Of a stretch of 7,416 nt of DNA, positions 6,676 to 7,416 are shown one piece after another. Source of the stretch: Brachyspira pilosicoli (GTDB lineage: Bacteria; Spirochaetota; Brachyspiria; Brachyspirales; Brachyspiraceae). The translations under genes were made by a program, and so were the position numbers. The notes beneath the pieces were generated by a model. It was not told the origin of the DNA. It ran no database searches and saw nothing but the letters and a program-made list of their open reading frames with translations. The stretch covers positions 1-7,416 of the forward strand of contig NZ_SRZM01000249.1 of assembly GCF_019402445.1 (NCBI RefSeq), read 5' to 3'. Within the stretch, counting starts at the first letter, position 1. Each line of letters opens with the position of its first letter.

Positions 6676-7416
6676 ATGATAAAAGCAGCATTTTTTGATG
6701 TAGATGGAACTTTAGTGAGTTTTAATACACATAAGATATCTGAATTATCAAAAAAAGCAATACTCGCTCTCAAACAAAAAAATATAAAAGTATTTGTAGC
6801 AACAGGAAGAGCATTATATCAAATAGATAATTTGGACAATATAGAGTTTGATGGATATATTACTTTTAATGGTTCTCAATGCTATATAGAAAAAAAAGAA
6901 ATATATAAAATTACATTAAACAAAAACGATTTAAAAAGTTTATGCAATTATTTAGAAAATCATAATCTACCATGTTCTATTATGACAAGTAAAGACATTT
7001 ACACAAACACTCATAAAACTATGGAAATGTTTTATAATATGGTAAATGTTAAAGCGAATGTTATAGATAGTTTTACAGAATATATTCATAATAATATAGA
7101 TGATATATTTCAGATTAATATATTTTCAGATAGAGATATAGAAAAAGAAATAATGAATAGTATCTTAATAAACTCTAGTTCAAGCAGATGGCATCCAATT
7201 TTTTTTGATGTTAATATAAAAAATATTGGAAAACATGTAGGCATAGATAAAATTATAGAACATTATGGTATTAAGCTGGAAGAAACTATTGCCTTTGGTG
7301 ATGGAGAAAATGATATTAGCATGATAAAACATGCTCATATTGGTGTTGCTATGGGCAATGCTAATAAAGAAGTAAAAGAAATTGCGGATTATATTACTGA
7401 TGATGTTGATAATGAT
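6676..7416 (+). CDS. Cof-type HAD-IIB family phosphatase, 3' end outside the window
   Basis: The open frame runs 247 codons from the ATG at 6676 to the window edge with no stop. All four HAD motifs are present: DVDGT at 8-12 (Asp8 nucleophile, Asp10 acid/base), ATGR at 42-45 (Thr43 of motif II), motif III Lys186 in NIGKHVGID, and GDGEND at 208-213 (metal-binding acidic residues of motif IV). The spacing between motifs II and III fits the large C2-type cap of Cof proteins. Known members are cytosolic, Mg2+-dependent and dephosphorylate sugar phosphates or similar metabolites; the substrate here cannot be predicted. Family members are about 260-270 residues, so probably only the last 15-25 are missing. 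The Gly usually following the motif III Lys is His. The Shine-Dalgarno is weak (AGG at 6662-6664, 11 bases away). It appears unrelated to the lipoproteins. Confidence 0.92.
   Translation, partial: MIKAAFFDVDGTLVSFNTHKISELSKKAILALKQKNIKVFVATGRALYQIDNLDNIEFDGYITFNGSQCYIEKKEIYKITLNKNDLKSLCNYLENHNLPCSIMTSKDIYTNTHKTMEMFYNMVNVKANVIDSFTEYIHNNIDDIFQINIFSDRDIEKEIMNSILINSSSSRWHPIFFDVNIKNIGKHVGIDKIIEHYGIKLEETIAFGDGENDISMIKHAHIGVAMGNANKEVKEIADYITDDVDND

Overview
The window looks like a piece of a very AT-rich spirochaete chromosome, most likely Brachyspira. This is inferred from the strong A/T bias at third codon positions, spirochaete-style lipoprotein signal peptides ending in SSC or IAC, and a run of lineage-specific surface proteins. 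No rRNA or marker gene is present to confirm it. Everything coding is on the + strand. There are four complete genes and one gene cut off by the right edge. I see no tRNA, rRNA, insertion sequence, integrase or CRISPR array.

Layout. Positions 1-159 are A/T-rich leader DNA with a possible promoter. A secreted, probable outer-membrane beta-barrel protein (160-972) is followed 39 bases later, with no terminator between, by the first of three paralogous lipoproteins (1012-2580), which ends at a strong hairpin terminator. The second lipoprotein (2673-4898) is much longer and is followed by two stacked hairpins. The third (5057-6544) has its own candidate promoter and ends at a terminator nearly the same as the first one. 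The start of a Cof-type HAD phosphatase gene (6676 to the edge) closes the window.

The three lipoproteins share a signal peptide plus a CARxF...YYYN mature N-terminus, an acidic P-E-x-x-D-P-F linker and a roughly 220-residue domain ending at a GRSPY motif. Beyond that point copies 1 and 3 share a C-terminal beta-rich module, while copy 2 carries an unrelated block of about 440 residues built from four related beta-rich repeats. The N-terminal halves of copies 2 and 3 are closest to each other, while the C-terminal halves and the terminators link copies 1 and 3. The cluster therefore looks like a recombining, modular surface-lipoprotein family whose domains are exchanged at a fixed boundary.

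The barrel protein and the lipoproteins are probably all cell-envelope proteins and may work at the same surface. Their biochemical function cannot be read from the sequence. The HAD gene appears functionally unrelated.
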